Below the pieces are notes generated by a model. The model was not told the DNA's origin. It ran no database searches and saw nothing but the letters and a program-made list of their open reading frames with translations. Source: Artemisia argyi (Eukaryota; Streptophyta; Magnoliopsida; Asterales; Asteraceae). Taken from it: a stretch of 64,000 nt of DNA. The stretch lies in contig CM060685.1 in assembly GCA_030686995.1 (NCBI GenBank), positions 122,384,823-122,448,822 of the forward strand, read 5' to 3'. The translations under genes and the position numbers were made by a program. Below, piece after piece: positions 1 to 11,877 of the stretch. Numbering within the stretch: the first letter of the stretch is position 1; each line of letters starts with the position of its first letter.

Positions 1-254
1 GTACTAGGGTCTAAGAGTGCTAAGATATCCTATTGTTCCTAAGGTAACTCATACATAAGCCTTGAACACTTTCAAACTAATTTAGATAAGCAATTAGGGT
101 TTTGTAAACACATAGGCCTAATTAGGGCTTAATTAGAGTTTATTAGGGTTTTATGATGAGTTTAGTGTGTTAGATTGATAGATTACTTATTGTGGTAGTG
201 TTGTGATCTTATGCTTAATATACCAGAGGTTCATAGGATGTGTGGGTAGAGATA
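1..254 (-). mobile_element. Left part of an older LTR, cut by the solo LTR at 255
   Basis: Positions 1-180 match 2955-3127, which lies inside the neighbouring solo LTR near its end. The match resumes at GGTAGAGATA just before 255 and continues after 3282. The simplest reading is that a member of an LTR family inserted into the terminal part of an older member of the same family. The rest of the older copy lies left of the window. No coding sequence is seen. Confidence 0.55.
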
Positions 255-1230
255 TGTAACACCCCCATTTTTCAATGATCGCAGCGGATTAAGTGTTTGG
301 GGTATTAACTCATGGACCATAGATACAATAATAGGGAATGACTCAAAAAGAGACATTTTATAAAAATGAGTTATCATTCATTAAAATTATCAGAGTTTTA
401 TAAGTTGAGGTCCCGTGAATCTAAGTGTGAGTTGTTATGTTGAATGATAACCAAATAGAAAGTCTTTCAAGTCTCGTGCCTCTCCATGCCATAATTTCCA
501 CAGAGCTTCGTTACCTAGAATACATGCTTAAAAGTCAACACTATGTGTTGAGTGAGAGTCATAGATTTAAGGGTTAGTGGATACAAAGTTCCTCAGGGTT
601 CAGTTGTTACACCCTTCAAGGAAAATGTAATGTGTGTGTGTGATAATTGTAATGCATGTACAATTATTAGGAGTTGGTCAGTTGGTCTGTTGCACTAAGC
701 TCATGAACCACATGTTAACAATCGGGTCATGGGGGCTGCAGACCCAACCATGAGGGGATGGGAAGGATAACTTGTCAAAGTTAATCCTTAATGAGGGTTC
801 AAATATAATACTTGTTGGTACTCTCCAGTGAGAGATAGTACCAACGGGAGTTGTCAAACTCCAATAGATCTATCTATTATATCCGCGTTCACTTGTGTAA
901 AATATCACAAGCGATTAGAATCATGAATTTTGTTGTGTAGGGGTGGCAGATAGTTTACTCGTTCAACAACCAAAGAAAAAACTTGTATTCGATTGAAATC
1001 ATTTAGCATGTAGCCCCCTCACAGGGTTTGTAAAGCATTTAAAAGAGTGAGGCTATGAAAACTCACATGGCTTTATGGAAATCTAACTTATGTGAAAAGT
1101 GACTCAGAGACTAGACTTCCTACTCACGTATCCTGGTGGTATTGTTGGTGTGGATGTATGTCAAGTTTTAGTTATCTTATTTAAGTTTCTTAAGTAATTA
1201 TTCTTAGGTTTGTTAATCTTTTAGATATAA

Positions 1231-1552
1231 CACAACACCGTTTGGGCCATCACAATCCAGAAGTATAAGACTCCTCACATGAAGCTCCCTACTATTGTAT
1301 TATGTTATCAACATAATACCGTTCGGGCCATCATAATTCAGAAGTTAATACTCCTCACGTGAAGCTCCCTACTATTGAGCTATGTTGTTATTAATTTTAT
1401 TTATAACATAACATCGTTCGTGCCATCCTAATCCAGAAGTACATGCAATAATCGTTTGAGGAGCCAGGGCACTTTATTTCGTAAACCCAGAAAACTCGTC
1501 AAAACGAAATACCCACAAGGTACTTCTCACATGAAGCTCCCTAGTATTGTGT
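1231..1552. repeat. Imperfect ~80-bp minisatellite in the solo LTR
   Basis: Three to four diverged copies of a block are seen, each with a GGGCCATCA/CAGAAGT part and a CTCCTCACATGAAGCTCCC part (near 1231, 1314, 1410 and 1520). Tandem blocks like this are common inside plant LTRs. No function is implied. Confidence 0.6.
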
Positions 1553-2954
1553 TATGCTTCTAACTTTAATTAAGTTTTATATTTATATAATATTTTCACT
1601 TTATACCCTTATAGTTTATATATTTACAAAATCTACCATAGGCTTATATACTTATATTAATAAGTATCTAAACTTAGTAGTTTTAGTCCCTTTACTTATA
1701 TACTTTAATAAAATGGCAAAAATGACCCTTGAACTTATAAGTTTTCAAAGTTTACTATTTATAGCCTTAACTTTATAAGTTTTGCAAAACTAGTCCTTAT
1801 TAGTTATAATTATTTTAATTTTTATCCTAAGGTTATATAACTTTGAAAAATGGGTCCTTATACTTATAACTTCTAAGAAATGTCAAAAATAGTCCCTAGA
1901 CTTAATATTTTTAGAAAGTTACCATATATACCCCTATGCATGGAAAACTTTGCAAAACTAGCCCTAATTCCATGCAAACTATATTTTCATAAAACAAAAA
2001 GTTTTCCTAGATTATGTTTAACTAATATTAGCTTATTTAAGTTACTTAAACTAGCTTATAGCTTATTATAAGGTATTATAGTATATATTTAGTATTTAGT
2101 ACATCATTAGGGTTTTAAAAAGAAAACTAGCAAGTTTAAGTGATCAAGGCTTAGGCAAGGGTTCTAATGTGATCTAAGGCATCCTATAACTATCCTAGGA
2201 CTGTAATTAAGCTAATAAAGCAAGTAAAGAAAGCTTACAAGACCTGATAGGGTGTAACGAGGGTTTTAGGGTTTCCTAGGGCAAAATGGAATTCGACAAG
2301 GGTCCTTGGCTTGGTTTGCTCGACTCCTAGGCCTACTATACCTCAAACACTACCACTAAATATAGAATATTTGAGGTAAAGAAGAGAGGAGGTGTGCCTT
2401 TGAAATAGAAGGGGTGTCGAGCTATTTATAGGGTATGTTTGGAGTAGAGAGCATGCAAGGGAAGGAGGAGGTGTCGAGGGGGCGGGAGCTGACTACGACA
2501 AGCTAGTAGCTGACAATTACAAGCTAATATGGTGACAAGGAGGTTTAGGAGGCAGTTCTAGGGTTTATGTTGTGGTTATGAAGCCGCCGCAAGAAGGAGG
2601 TGATAAGGAGGTGATCCACCTCCTTTCTTGCTAGCTTAGAGGTGATAGGGTGTGTGCTTAGGGAGACTAAGGTGCTAGGTTGAGGTGCTTGAGGTGCTTA
2701 TGTTTAGGTTTAACTAATTTAGGTTTAGTTTTGTACTAATTTGGCTTAGTGGGAGATTAGGGTCAAGATTAGGGTTTAGTGCCTAGATTAGTGTCCTATG
2801 AGTGTCTAGTGACTAATCCTAGGTCCTAAGAGGCTTATACTAAGTGGTGATAGCTTATGGTGAAGTTTTTGGATAGTTTAGACCTAATTCCGGGAAGTTA
2901 TGACCTAGTTATGGTTTTGTGCTTAAGAGAATTATACCTAAGATCTAAGGGGTT

Positions 2955-3127
2955 GTACTAGGGTCTAAGGGTGCTAAGATATCCTATTGTTCCTAAGGTA
3001 ACTCATACATAAGCCTTGAACAGTTTCAAATTGGTTTAGATAGGCAATTAGGGTTTTATAGACACATAATTAGGGCTTAATTAGGGTTAGATTAGGGTTT
3101 TATGATGAGTTTAGTGTGTTAGGTTGG
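2955..3127. repeat. Second copy of the 1-180 sequence
   Basis: This is a direct repeat of the window start with scattered substitutions and one short deletion. It lies inside the solo LTR close to its 3277 end and shows that the target of that insertion was a related LTR. Confidence 0.7.
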
Positions 3128-3277
3128 TAGAGATATTTGGCTTGTGTGGATACGTGAGCAAGTTTAAAGAGTCATGTAGGTAATGAATGAACATAAAAAG
3201 CAAAAATTTACCTGTGAAATACCTGACATAGGTATTTGTAGAGGAAATGATAGTGATGAGTTTTGTGGGTTGTTATA

Positions 3278-3390
3278 AGATATTTGGCTTTAGTGGATAC
3301 GTGAGCAAGTCTAGAGAGTCATACAGATAGTGAGTGCACATAGAAAGCAAATATTTACCTGTGAAATACCTGACATAGGTATTTGTAGTC
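3278..3390 (-). mobile_element. Right part of the older LTR, truncated at the array edge
   Basis: After the TSD, this sequence matches 3130-3240 (TTTGGCT..GGATACGTGAGCAAG..GACATAGGTATTTGTAG). It stops at about 3390, where homology to the tandem units begins, so the last ~36 bp of the older LTR are missing. Confidence 0.55.
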
Positions 3391-4139
3391 GGGGTTTGAA
3401 TTTTTCTTTTTCTAGAGCTAAAATTTCCTTTAGAGATTTAAAGAGAAGGGTGAATCGGTCTTTTCTCCTGTCGGATCTTTGTAAGCTCTTATATCCTCCT
3501 TTTTGAAAACTTTGCTTCTGGCTCCCATCAGGTTGCCCCCATGATGAGGAAGGTTTTCTTCGTTCTTGGTTTCTAGCTGTCACTTCTCCCCTGAGGAAGG
3601 AAATGGTTGCTTTCATCATCTCATCGACAGATTTTGGGATGTTATCATGCAGGCGTTTGATTAACTCTAGGTTATTTATCCCATGCATGAATCTCGATAT
3701 TTTTAGCACTTCTGGGGCTCCCTTGACGATTCTGCATTCCTTCTAGAACCTCTCCATGAAGTCTTCCATGGATTCACCTTCCCCTTGCTTTATGTTGTGC
3801 ACGTCATCATATTCAACATCAGATTTATGCCTTCTTGACCTCGACCTCCCCCTCTTGTGTCATCGGACTTCTAGGTCATCCTTGCCCCGATGGGGTGATC
3901 CAAGGCTTTGATGCCTCTCAAAATCACGGGACTGAAAACTCTGGTAGTGGCTATCTTCCCTTCTTTTGTCATCACGATGAGACTCATGTCGGGAGTGGTG
4001 CGAGTATGCGGACATACTTCCCTCTTTACTTCCTAGTCTGTAGAACACTCTGTTTTCCAATCTCTTGATAACATTTTTCCTTTCTGGATCCCTTCCCCTT
4101 GGGGATTTTGACCTACGACCGCGTGAGTTAGGAGTCACG
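3391..4139 (-). pseudogene. Ty3/gypsy gag fragment, unit 1
   Basis: Read on the minus strand, this encodes pieces of a plant Ty3/gypsy Gag, the structural protein of the retrotransposon particle. The basic, Ser/Arg/His-rich N-terminal region (RRGRSRSRRHKS-type) lies at 4180-3845. The core motifs GESMEDFMERF, FMHGINNLELIKRL and DEMMKATISFLRGE follow at 3780-3590. Compared with units 2 and 3, the stretch with VWFDDLP and the leading core is deleted at about 3800-3830, and in-frame stops are present. It is non-functional. The left end is cut at the array edge, losing the zinc knuckle. Confidence 0.75.
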
Positions 4140-4144
4140 GACGC

Positions 4145-4691
4145 TATTGGGATATGAAGATCAAAGTACTTCTGGAAGTTCAAAGTACTGCTGTGTCAAA
4201 GTGCTGCACAAAGATCAAAGTGCTGTTCAAGGTCAAAGTACTGCTCGTGCATGGAGAATATTCAAAGTACTTCTAAAGAATAAGGACTGATATGCAATAT
4301 TGTTTAAAGGATTGTTATGTAATATTATCAGAATATTCTAGAATTAGTTAGGGATAGTTTACTTGTTGTTCAAGTATTGTAAACCGACTTAAGGTTTTCC
4401 TTATGCTTATAAAAGGAGCCTTAGGATGGTATTAGACGTATGCATTCAGAAAAACGAATACTAGAATACGATATTAGAAAAGTTAGGGATTGTTAGTGAA
4501 TCTGTATTTAAAGAAGCAGGTTCAAAGTTGGTTTTAATATAATTCAAAGTTCTTCTTAGCTTTGTGTTAGTAAATTCCGCATACTTTACAAAGTAACATC
4601 AACGTTTCATTATTAATTGTTTTGAGTTATTCAAGATTGTTAAAATCTTACAAGCTACAAAGTAGTTTGATTAGAGTATATCAATCCAACA
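4145..4691 (+). mobile_element. Old solo LTR inside gag leader, unit 1
   Basis: This 547-bp LTR starts T(A/G)TTGGGATATG and ends TCAATCCAACA. It is flanked by GACGC (4140-4144) and GAAGC (4692-4696, a decayed GACGC). A TATAAAAGGA box lies near 4407. No body is present. The same LTR sits at the identical site in all three units, so it inserted before the duplication. The TGTTGG..CCAACA borders suggest a copia-type origin. Confidence 0.75.
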
Positions 4692-5069
4692 GAAGCGCTT
4701 CGGGGGCGCTTGGATTCGATTTTCTTCATGAGGTCTTTCTTTTGGTGAGGTGTCCAGGATTTAGATTGTTGTGATGCTTCTTCAAAAGCAAAGCGAGCTT
4801 TCACTTCGTCAAGCTTTTGTTGCTTTCATTTTTGATGTTATTTCTCTTCCATGATCGGCATGATCCGGTCGTAGTTCCTTTCACAATAATCTTGGAGATC
4901 TGTGCTAGGTGTAGATACGCCATTGCCTCCCAATATCGTTTCTTTATATTTTGGGCCCGTATTTCGCATGGCGGACATAGGTGCGGGCGTGTTGGTGTTT
5001 ACTCACTGACTCATGGCGAGTATTTTTTGAGAATGCAATTGTGCATCGGTCCCACGGATAGCGCCAAAT
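4692..5069 (-). mobile_element. Gypsy 5' leader and gag N-terminus, unit 1
   Basis: On the minus strand this joins the gypsy LTR to gag. Immediately after the LTR it reads TTTGGCGCTATCCGTGGG, the kind of primer-binding region typical of plant gypsy elements. Downstream is a charged, Lys/Glu-rich decayed coding region. Multiple stops are present. Confidence 0.55.
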
Positions 5070-5578
5070 TGTTAGTGCAAAAAAGTGTGGCGGGTTAGGA
5101 TTGGGCTCCAAAATGCCTTGGACTACCCTTCGTGGACACCTTGTAAGCTAAATTCTGCACTAATTCAAATGAATATTTGATCCTTGCACAAGTGAGAGTA
5201 AACCGTTAGCCTTACTGTGGTGACGGACCCCACGATTAAGCTCCGGCATGAGAGTAAGTACTCATGTTGTTAGAGAAATACAAGTCTATTGGCCGGAGCC
5301 CAGTTTGCTCGTTGGGCCGGAGCCCATTTTGCTTGTAAGTCTGAAGCCCAGTTTGTTTGTAGGATTGAACCCAGTTCATTCGAGATAGTCCAGGCCCAGT
5401 AAGCCTGCTATCCGTATTATACGTAATCACTATGATACAACAAGTTTTTGTGCTTCATTGCGGGTAGAGTTCTCAAGTAGTTTGCAATTGAGCATGCTCT
5501 CCTGGGAAGTCTTCAAATGTGGTCCACAAAAGCAAAGTCATGAGAGTGCAAAGCGAACAATAATGTGGTCTAACTACA
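5070..5578 (-). mobile_element. Probable gypsy 5' LTR, unit 1
   Basis: The segment begins TGTTAGTGCAAAA next to the TTTGGCGC priming region. In units 2 and 3 it ends GGGATGTTACA, so on the minus strand it is an LTR followed by leader and gag. In unit 1 the last bases are altered by a ~15-bp deletion before ACTACA. A second LTR on the far side of the body is not seen, so this is half an element. Confidence 0.5.
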
Positions 5579-6889
5579 AGTGGCATCATAGGCACTTCTG
5601 AGACGTTCGAGATGGTAGGGCAAACCTCCTCGATGACAATGAGTCCCTAGGGGGATTGTAATACCCTAGTGAAATCTCACATCGGTTATGGGTTGGAGAC
5701 ATGCTAGGTTCATAAACTAATATTCACCTTACTATGACATAACACGTTTTATGGTAAACTGTGAGCAAAGTTTTCAAGAAGTGTGCAGTTAAGTTTGCTC
5801 ATGTGAAAATACCCTCAAGTCAAAAATGTTTAATATTTACTTCTCACCTACAAAATTTTAAGATTACTTCTCAACCATAAAAAAACATGCACAAAATATT
5901 GATGCTAACAGGTTTTATTAAAACTACATATACCGCCGACGATATGGGCAGAAAAACGAATTAAAACTACGTTAAATGGATTTCCTTACCCAACAAATTA
6001 TCATTCAAAACAATTTATTCGCATTTGGCCAAAGAATACTTTAAGGCTTTGATATCATTTCTTAAAAGGGCGTAGCTACATTAAACATATAGGGGGTAGT
6101 GCCCTCAATATTGGATAAATAAATTTAATATTTAATGTAGTTTTGTTCTATTTTAGTCGTTTAATGAATTCTATTAAATATTTGGAAATGAATTTATTGC
6201 CAACATTCAATCCAAAACTCAAACTTCATATTATAGTTAAGGGAAAATGTTAACATTTATGCTATACTTAACATCAACAATAACGTTAACCTTTAGGACT
6301 CAACAATTGCTTCCTACATTTAATCCAAAAACTCAACTTTATATTATTGTTAACATCAACATTAACATCAACCTTTAAGACTCAAGAATCTTTATAAATC
6401 AACAATTAATGCTTGAGACTCATTATTCAAAAGAAATCAAGTGTCAACTTAACCTAACATTCTTTTGCAAATATGATTCTTTCATGGTGAATAAAGCTCG
6501 TGCATCGCACGGGCCATGATGTCTCGTAGCAATAAAAAATGAAGACAACATAAAACGTTACATTTAATATCTTAATAGATAGATACGAATTAATCCCATT
6601 TCTCATGACTCCGTCAATTGTAATTGTCGCTAGACATTTTCAGGTAATGTAATCAACACAATACGTAATATTTCAGTTTATCGGGAAAAAAACCAGGTTA
6701 CTTTGTTAGCAGTAAAGAAAGTGATGGTTATTCTTATTTTAGTAACTTTGTAAACGTAGAAAATCTATTAAAATAGTCATAGGGCTCATGGATATAGACT
6801 AATCTAATAACTTAGTATTTGTTTAACCTAGTGTTTTATTTAAAGTCCAATCCAACCCAATCCAGGCCCATTTCCAAGCTCATAAGGGT
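5579..6889. other. Distal upstream region of F-box copy 1
   Basis: No reading frame is supported here. A conserved AT-rich tract is shared by all three units. It contains a sequence starting TGTAATACCCTAGTGAAATC near 5657, which resembles the edge of another decayed LTR. It also contains a short hairpin at 6496-6514 (stem CTCGTGC/GCACGGG, loop ATC). Confidence 0.5.
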
Positions 6890-6903
6890 GCCTCTAGTCT
6901 AAG

Positions 6904-7801
6904 TATAAATACATCTCAAATGTGTCATTTGTAAGTCTAGTGTATGTTTCTAGTGTGAGAAGCAATACAATTTCCATCTTTCTTTTTCTCTCTCTAACCT
7001 AAAGCCACCATCATCTCTGTTGTGTCACCATAACAAGTATGCCTTAGCATAGATATGGATTAGATGATCATTAGTGGGAGCCTACAGTTGTAGATATAGT
7101 AGTTTGATACTTTGATGGATTAAAGTTATTCTATTAGAATTTGTTTATGTAAAAATTTGATTGTGATTTTTAAAATATTATATTTTTATAATTATAAATA
7201 TATGCTGCTGTGTTTAGTAATTCAATCCTACTTATAATACTAAAGTTTTTTAAACGTCTTTAGATTTATAATAGCGAACTAGTGATTTCTAGTGTATTTG
7301 AATTTTTAATAGTAATTCTACTATACTAAGTTTTTCGATAAAATTTTATGTTGTTTATTATAGCAATTATTAGTGATATGAATGTATGCGGATTATGTTT
7401 AACATGTAGTTGTTGTACTTGAAGTAGTAAGTTCTTTAAGTTGTTTTAGGTGATTATAATCATAATCAGTGAACATCAATTACTGTAAACATGTGTTTGC
7501 GCTATGCAGTTTTAATTATAAACATAATTTGTAAACATTTAAACTTAACTGCATTACTTGACAGTTACATATATGTGGCGTTAAATATATAGTTTATAGT
7601 TCACTTTGTTTTGTATGATAAATTGATGGTGAAATTTGACAGTATATTTGTTGGTTTTATGTTATTGTATTTAGTATACTTTTATGCTTGAATCTTAAGC
7701 ATCTACTATCGATCATATAGGAAGATAGATTATGAGTTGGGTTATATTTCTTAGGTTTGTTTGATAGATTTTAAGCTATGTTTATTTATTTTTTGCAGAA
7801 A
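6904..7801 (+). promoter_or_regulatory. TATA box, 5' UTR and leader intron of F-box copy 1
   Basis: TATAAATA lies at 6904-6911, followed by a leader rich in CTCTCTCT. A good donor (AACAA|GTATGC, GT at 7037) pairs with the acceptor TTTTTTGCAG ending at 7798, giving a 762-nt intron in the 5' UTR that ends three bases before the ATG at 7802. The same arrangement is kept in the other two copies (TATA at 37117 and 51864). Splicing is predicted, not observed. Confidence 0.65.
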
Positions 7802-10165
7802 ATGAAGACTCATATTGACTTCTTGCGGTTGCTAGCAGTTGACGTGGTACTTAAAATACTTATGTGTTTGCATGATCCTGCTGACGTAATCCGCGCATCT
7901 GCTGTGTCTCAATATTGGCGAAAATTTGGTGAGTATCACAGGTTTTTCTCTATGTTTGATGCCTTCGTAAATGAATTACCTTTTATTTACTCCCTTTATA
8001 ATGAATACTTCATGTTATTTGATGAGTTTCCTTTTTTCCTAATATCGAGTACTGTGATTCAAGATTATAAGACTGAGCTCAACAATTTAAACAAATACAC
8101 ATGTTTATGGTCTAAAACTTATTACCCGTGTTTAATTATTTGATGTATGTTAATGAGAACAATAAGTAGTTAACTTGTTTTGCAGTGATATCTAATGGAC
8201 TTTGTAAGCAACTTTGCTTAAGAGTATTTCCTCAGGTCGCTAGCATAGCTTATGTAGCTGAAGCAACTTATAACTCTGAACCAGCTAGTGTTGATCCTCA
8301 TAACAACACTTTGGAAAGAGAACATAAGACATACGCTTCTTTATTCTGGGCGTGTACATCATTTCGCCTAGGTTCTTGCCTTGGTTATCCAGCGAGTGCA
8401 TCGAGCACTAATAATTACCCGGAAGAAAGCATCATCAACACTATGAATCTTAGCCAAAAATGTCTAGACAGGTATTGGTCAAGTAAAGGACATGATGATC
8501 CAGAAGTACCAGAAACTTTGATATATTATTTGGATGGTACTATATGTGTTATCACTGATATTGATATCACACCTTTTCAAGGTTTGTTCTACATTATACG
8601 CTTACTTTTTTCCTCATGCTTATTGTTTAACTCATTGATAATTAAATTTTTTATACACAGCTTTATTTGAAGAGGGAAACCCAATCTACTCAGCAAGGTT
8701 TGTGAGATTCCGAATGGGTCATCAAAGATCCCGGAAAAATATTGGTCTTCATTTCATAAAGGCGCAAGAATGTGCCGATAACAAGTTTGTTTGGACTTAT
8801 ACTTCCCAAACATTCCCAATGGTTCAGGTGAATTGAAAAAAAATTTATTCTATCTAATTTTCAAGATTACTTGTACATTTGGTGAAAATTCCTATGATTT
8901 GAAGCCTATTTTGTCAAATTAATATATGTGATAACAGGAAAGTCGCTTACAGAAGTTCACATTGCCTGAGCCTGTACTATGTGTTGGTGGTTTTTTGCAA
9001 GTTGAATTCTTGGGTCGCGTCCAGAGAAAACTATCAGATGGAAAGTATTATATATGGTACGCTCTTATACTTACATGAACAACTTGTTGCATTATTTTTT
9101 TTTTGCAATTAGTGTATGTTGATCCAATTCCATTTCTCTGTTAGTATTTGGATAATGGGTTAGCCTAATAATTTACTTGAAATGGAATGATGATAGTTTA
9201 ATTACGTAAATCTAGCGTGCCAAATTTTTAACACTGTTTTCCATTTACCCACTTGGATACATCCGTAGATTTTGGAGACTATACACTTGCCATGATCATT
9301 TAGACTAAATTCACATTGACAAAGAGGGAAATCTTAATGATCTGACTAAAGTGATAAAGGTTAACAAAAATCTTGCGTGCCAGATCTTGAACATCGTCAT
9401 CTATTTACCCTGAATTCATCTTTAAGATTTTGGAGACTAATATAGAGTTCCTATTATGATTTGACTAGAATACGCTTATAAATAAATATGGAACTTCAAG
9501 GGATCAAACCAAATGAAGTTGCTAATTTGTAATAATGAGAATTTGAGAATAGTAAAACATTCAAATCTAGCTTGAAAATACAATAGTGTTTCGTTAAGGA
9601 GTCAGTTTTAAAATTACCTGTATTGAACAAGAGTAAATATTATATAAACTCTCCTTATCACGAGTTACTATCACTTTATTAGACATATGATACCCTTTAT
9701 TAAATAGGAAAATGAAATTCTAATCATGTATGTTATCATGTGATAGAGGGATAGCTTATGATTATGTAGCTAATGACCAAGGAGCTATGTTGTTTCAAGT
9801 TGTACTAATAGGATAACTTATGTTTCCGCCGTTTCATAAACTCTGATGGTGAAATACCAGTTTCTCATTTTAGTTTGACGCTTCATAGCAAATAAACCAA
9901 AGTACTACTTGTCTCCAAACATAAAAACACTGATTATTCTGTCAAAGTACAAATGAATCACTAGATGTTCCTCTTACATTTTGTGCTTCTTATTTTTTTT
10001 TATTTTTTTCCTTTTTGCAGTGTGGCTCATGTCCAAGCTACAGGACGACAACTATCACCATCGTTTAGTGTTGACATTTCAGAACAATCCAACACTCTAT
10101 TACACAATGATGAAGAATTCCAACGCACAACTAAAATTGTTACTCAAGGCCCCAAGACTTTTTGA
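7802..10165 (+). CDS. F-box protein, At4g00755-like, copy 1 (3'-truncated)
   Basis: Five coding exons can be joined: 7802-7928, 8186-8581, 8661-8827, 8938-9056 and 10021-10165. All junctions are GT..AG and phases agree, giving 317 residues. Residues ~6-45 form an F-box (DFLRLLAVDVVLKILMCL, then DPADVIRASAVSQYW), which would bind SKP1 in an SCF ubiquitin ligase. The next motif, NGLCKQLCLRVFP, and the rest resemble the plant F-box At4g00755 family; the substrate is unknown. The ATG sits right after the leader intron. In this copy the codon after PKTF is TGA where copies 2 and 3 have CGT, removing the last 27 residues (RDHILVPLHP...LIAP). This is the least damaged of the three copies and may still be expressed. 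The truncated end argues for reduced or lost function. Confidence 0.8.
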
Positions 10166-10678
10166 GATCATATTTTGGTTCCTTTACATCCTTCTTTGCT
10201 CAAATTACAAATACGCTGGGACATGTTGAAATTAATTGCACCATAAAGCTGTGGAGTTTGGAGTGACAAATAATGGTTTAATGATGGATAATGCAGGGTA
10301 TGAGTTTGATCTATTCCGTTTTTTCTAGACAAGTTTTCGCATCTGTGTGGATGTATGTGACTATGTTTGTGATTTGGTTTTTTTCCGGGGACATGTACTA
10401 AAACTAGATGGTACTCTATGAACTAGTTGTTTTCTTTTATCCTAGCTTAAATCAAAGAAGAATATTTTGGCTTGTTCTCTTTTTTACCATTTACCAATGA
10501 TGTCGGTAGAAGTGGCAAAATAAGTGTTTGGCGGGTTATGGGTTGGTAACTAATCGAAATGGACGTATTTTGTTTACATTTTCCTGATTGCTCTTAGATT
10601 TATTTATAAATAACTGGATGTACGTTAGATACAGTTGATATATTCTCTCAGCATTAGTAAATATAATATTTTTAATAT
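10166..10678. other. 3' flank of F-box copy 1
   Basis: The first ~80 bases are the former 3' coding end, still alignable with copies 2 and 3. The remainder is AT-rich and presumably 3' UTR and spacer. No independent gene is seen. Confidence 0.5.
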
Positions 10679-11076
10679 CAGACTTGTTGATTTAAATGCG
10701 GAAGAGGATTCTTGCATTTAGTCACTAGTAAAAGATGGTATCTTCACAGTTGGAGAAACGCGTCGTATTATTGACGCTCAACTCCTTCCTTTGTTGGTGC
10801 CCCCGACTTCTTGGGATAAAGTTCTTCCACGCAAAGTAAACATTTTTTTATGGAGATTGGCCCCGGATCGTTTACCTCATAGATTGAATCTCTCGTCTCG
10901 AGGCATGGATATTCCATCAATCTCTTGTCCTTCTTGCAACGGTAATGTGGAAAAATCTTCTCATACTTTTTTTTTATTGTGACTTCGCTAAGGATGTTTG
11001 GAGATTGGTTCGTATTTGGTGTGATATTCCTCTTCCTTCATTTACATCGTATGAGCATTGGATATCTTGGTTTTAA
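10679..11076 (+). pseudogene. LINE zinc-binding (zf-RVT) fragment, unit 1
   Basis: This encodes the C-terminal zinc-binding region that follows reverse transcriptase in plant LINEs. Visible motifs are WDKVL, FLWRLAPDRLPHRLNL, CPSCNGNVEKSSHTFF and then a shifted CDFAKDVW. Compared with the cleaner copies at 45206 and 55676, it has a TAG at 10719 in place of Trp. It also has a one-base gain in the T run near 10968 that shifts the frame. It is a relic; no RT or endonuclease is nearby. Confidence 0.8.
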
Positions 11077-11173
11077 ATCATGGCATGCTTCCAAAGTGAA
11101 GTCTCATCACTTATCTATTATTGTTGCTGTAGAGAGTTTACAAATGCAGAACGAATAAAGTAACTCTCTTACT

Positions 11174-11856
11174 TGTGATAACCCGTAAGGACAAACGTAT
11201 ACTTCCAATGATCCAGTAACTAACCAACCAAACACTGATAATCAATCAACGAAAATAAAACAAGACACCAAGAATTTTAATGTGGAAAACCTTCTCAAAG
11301 TGAGAAATAAAAACCATGGGACCAAGTCCAGGAACTAATCCACTAGCACCAAACAGAGAATACACAAGAGTTCTTTTCTAGTACCAACTAGATACAAGTT
11401 ATCAACTGTTATCAAGGATTAACAGCCCTTGAAACAAAAATCACCAAAACAGATTGCTTGATAAAACTCACCCAAAACTGCAGCAACTTTGACCAATACA
11501 GACCTCTTTAGAAGACTCCATTGATGATCCTGACCATCCAAATTGAAGACCTATGTGTTGTGAAGCTACTGCCCAAGTTTTTCTGAAATCCAACGGTTAA
11601 CGAAGTTGTACGAGTGATTCTCCCTAGACTGCGCAAAGCTGGACGAAAGCTGAATAAACCCTAAGCAAATCTGGTATTTCTCCTTTATGTGTCTCTCCCT
11701 TACATATGTGATTTACCGTAGGGTTTTACAATATGTATAACCCTTTCTATATGGTTAACCTAGTGGGCCTAAACTTGATCCAATGTTCAACAAGTCCATA
11801 AAGAAACATGACAACTACAAAAGCAACCCAACTAGACGGAAAGCGCAAACCCAACA
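11174..11856 (-). mobile_element. Copia 3' LTR, unit 1
   Basis: On the minus strand a purine tract GGGAGGGGGAGT precedes TGTTGGGTTTGCG, and the segment ends GGTTATCACA. Those are polypurine-tract and TG..CA borders expected for a 3' LTR directly after the RNase H end. The length is 683 bp here and in unit 2, and 588 bp in unit 3 because of an internal deletion. Its partner 5' LTR is absent. Confidence 0.65.
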
Positions 11857-11877
11857 AACTCCCCCTCCCGACTATGT

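Larger units (their letters stand above)
255..3277 (-). mobile_element. Solo LTR, TATAACA...TGTTACA type, TSD AGATA
   Basis: The segment begins TGTAACACCCCC and ends GGTTGTTATA. It is flanked by the 5-bp direct repeat AGATA (250-254 and 3278-3282), as expected for integrase-mediated insertion. On the minus strand it reads TATAACA to TGTTACA, so the LTR has a TA..CA rather than a TG..CA border. No primer-binding site or internal body is present, so it is a solo LTR left by LTR-LTR recombination. The same end signature occurs at 19455, 25039 and 39010. The AT-rich centre (1550-2100) gives only short chance frames, which I do not call genes. Confidence 0.75.

Noticed and set aside
1554..2071. 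AT-rich open frames in the first solo LTR
   Set aside because: They follow from base composition (Leu/Ile/Tyr/Phe-rich), lie inside a non-coding LTR and have no motif.
5676..5720. CTCACATCGG similar to the plant snRNA upstream element (also 35857, 50600)
   Set aside because: The match to RTCCCACATCG is imperfect, no U-snRNA body follows at the required distance, and the surroundings look like a decayed LTR edge.
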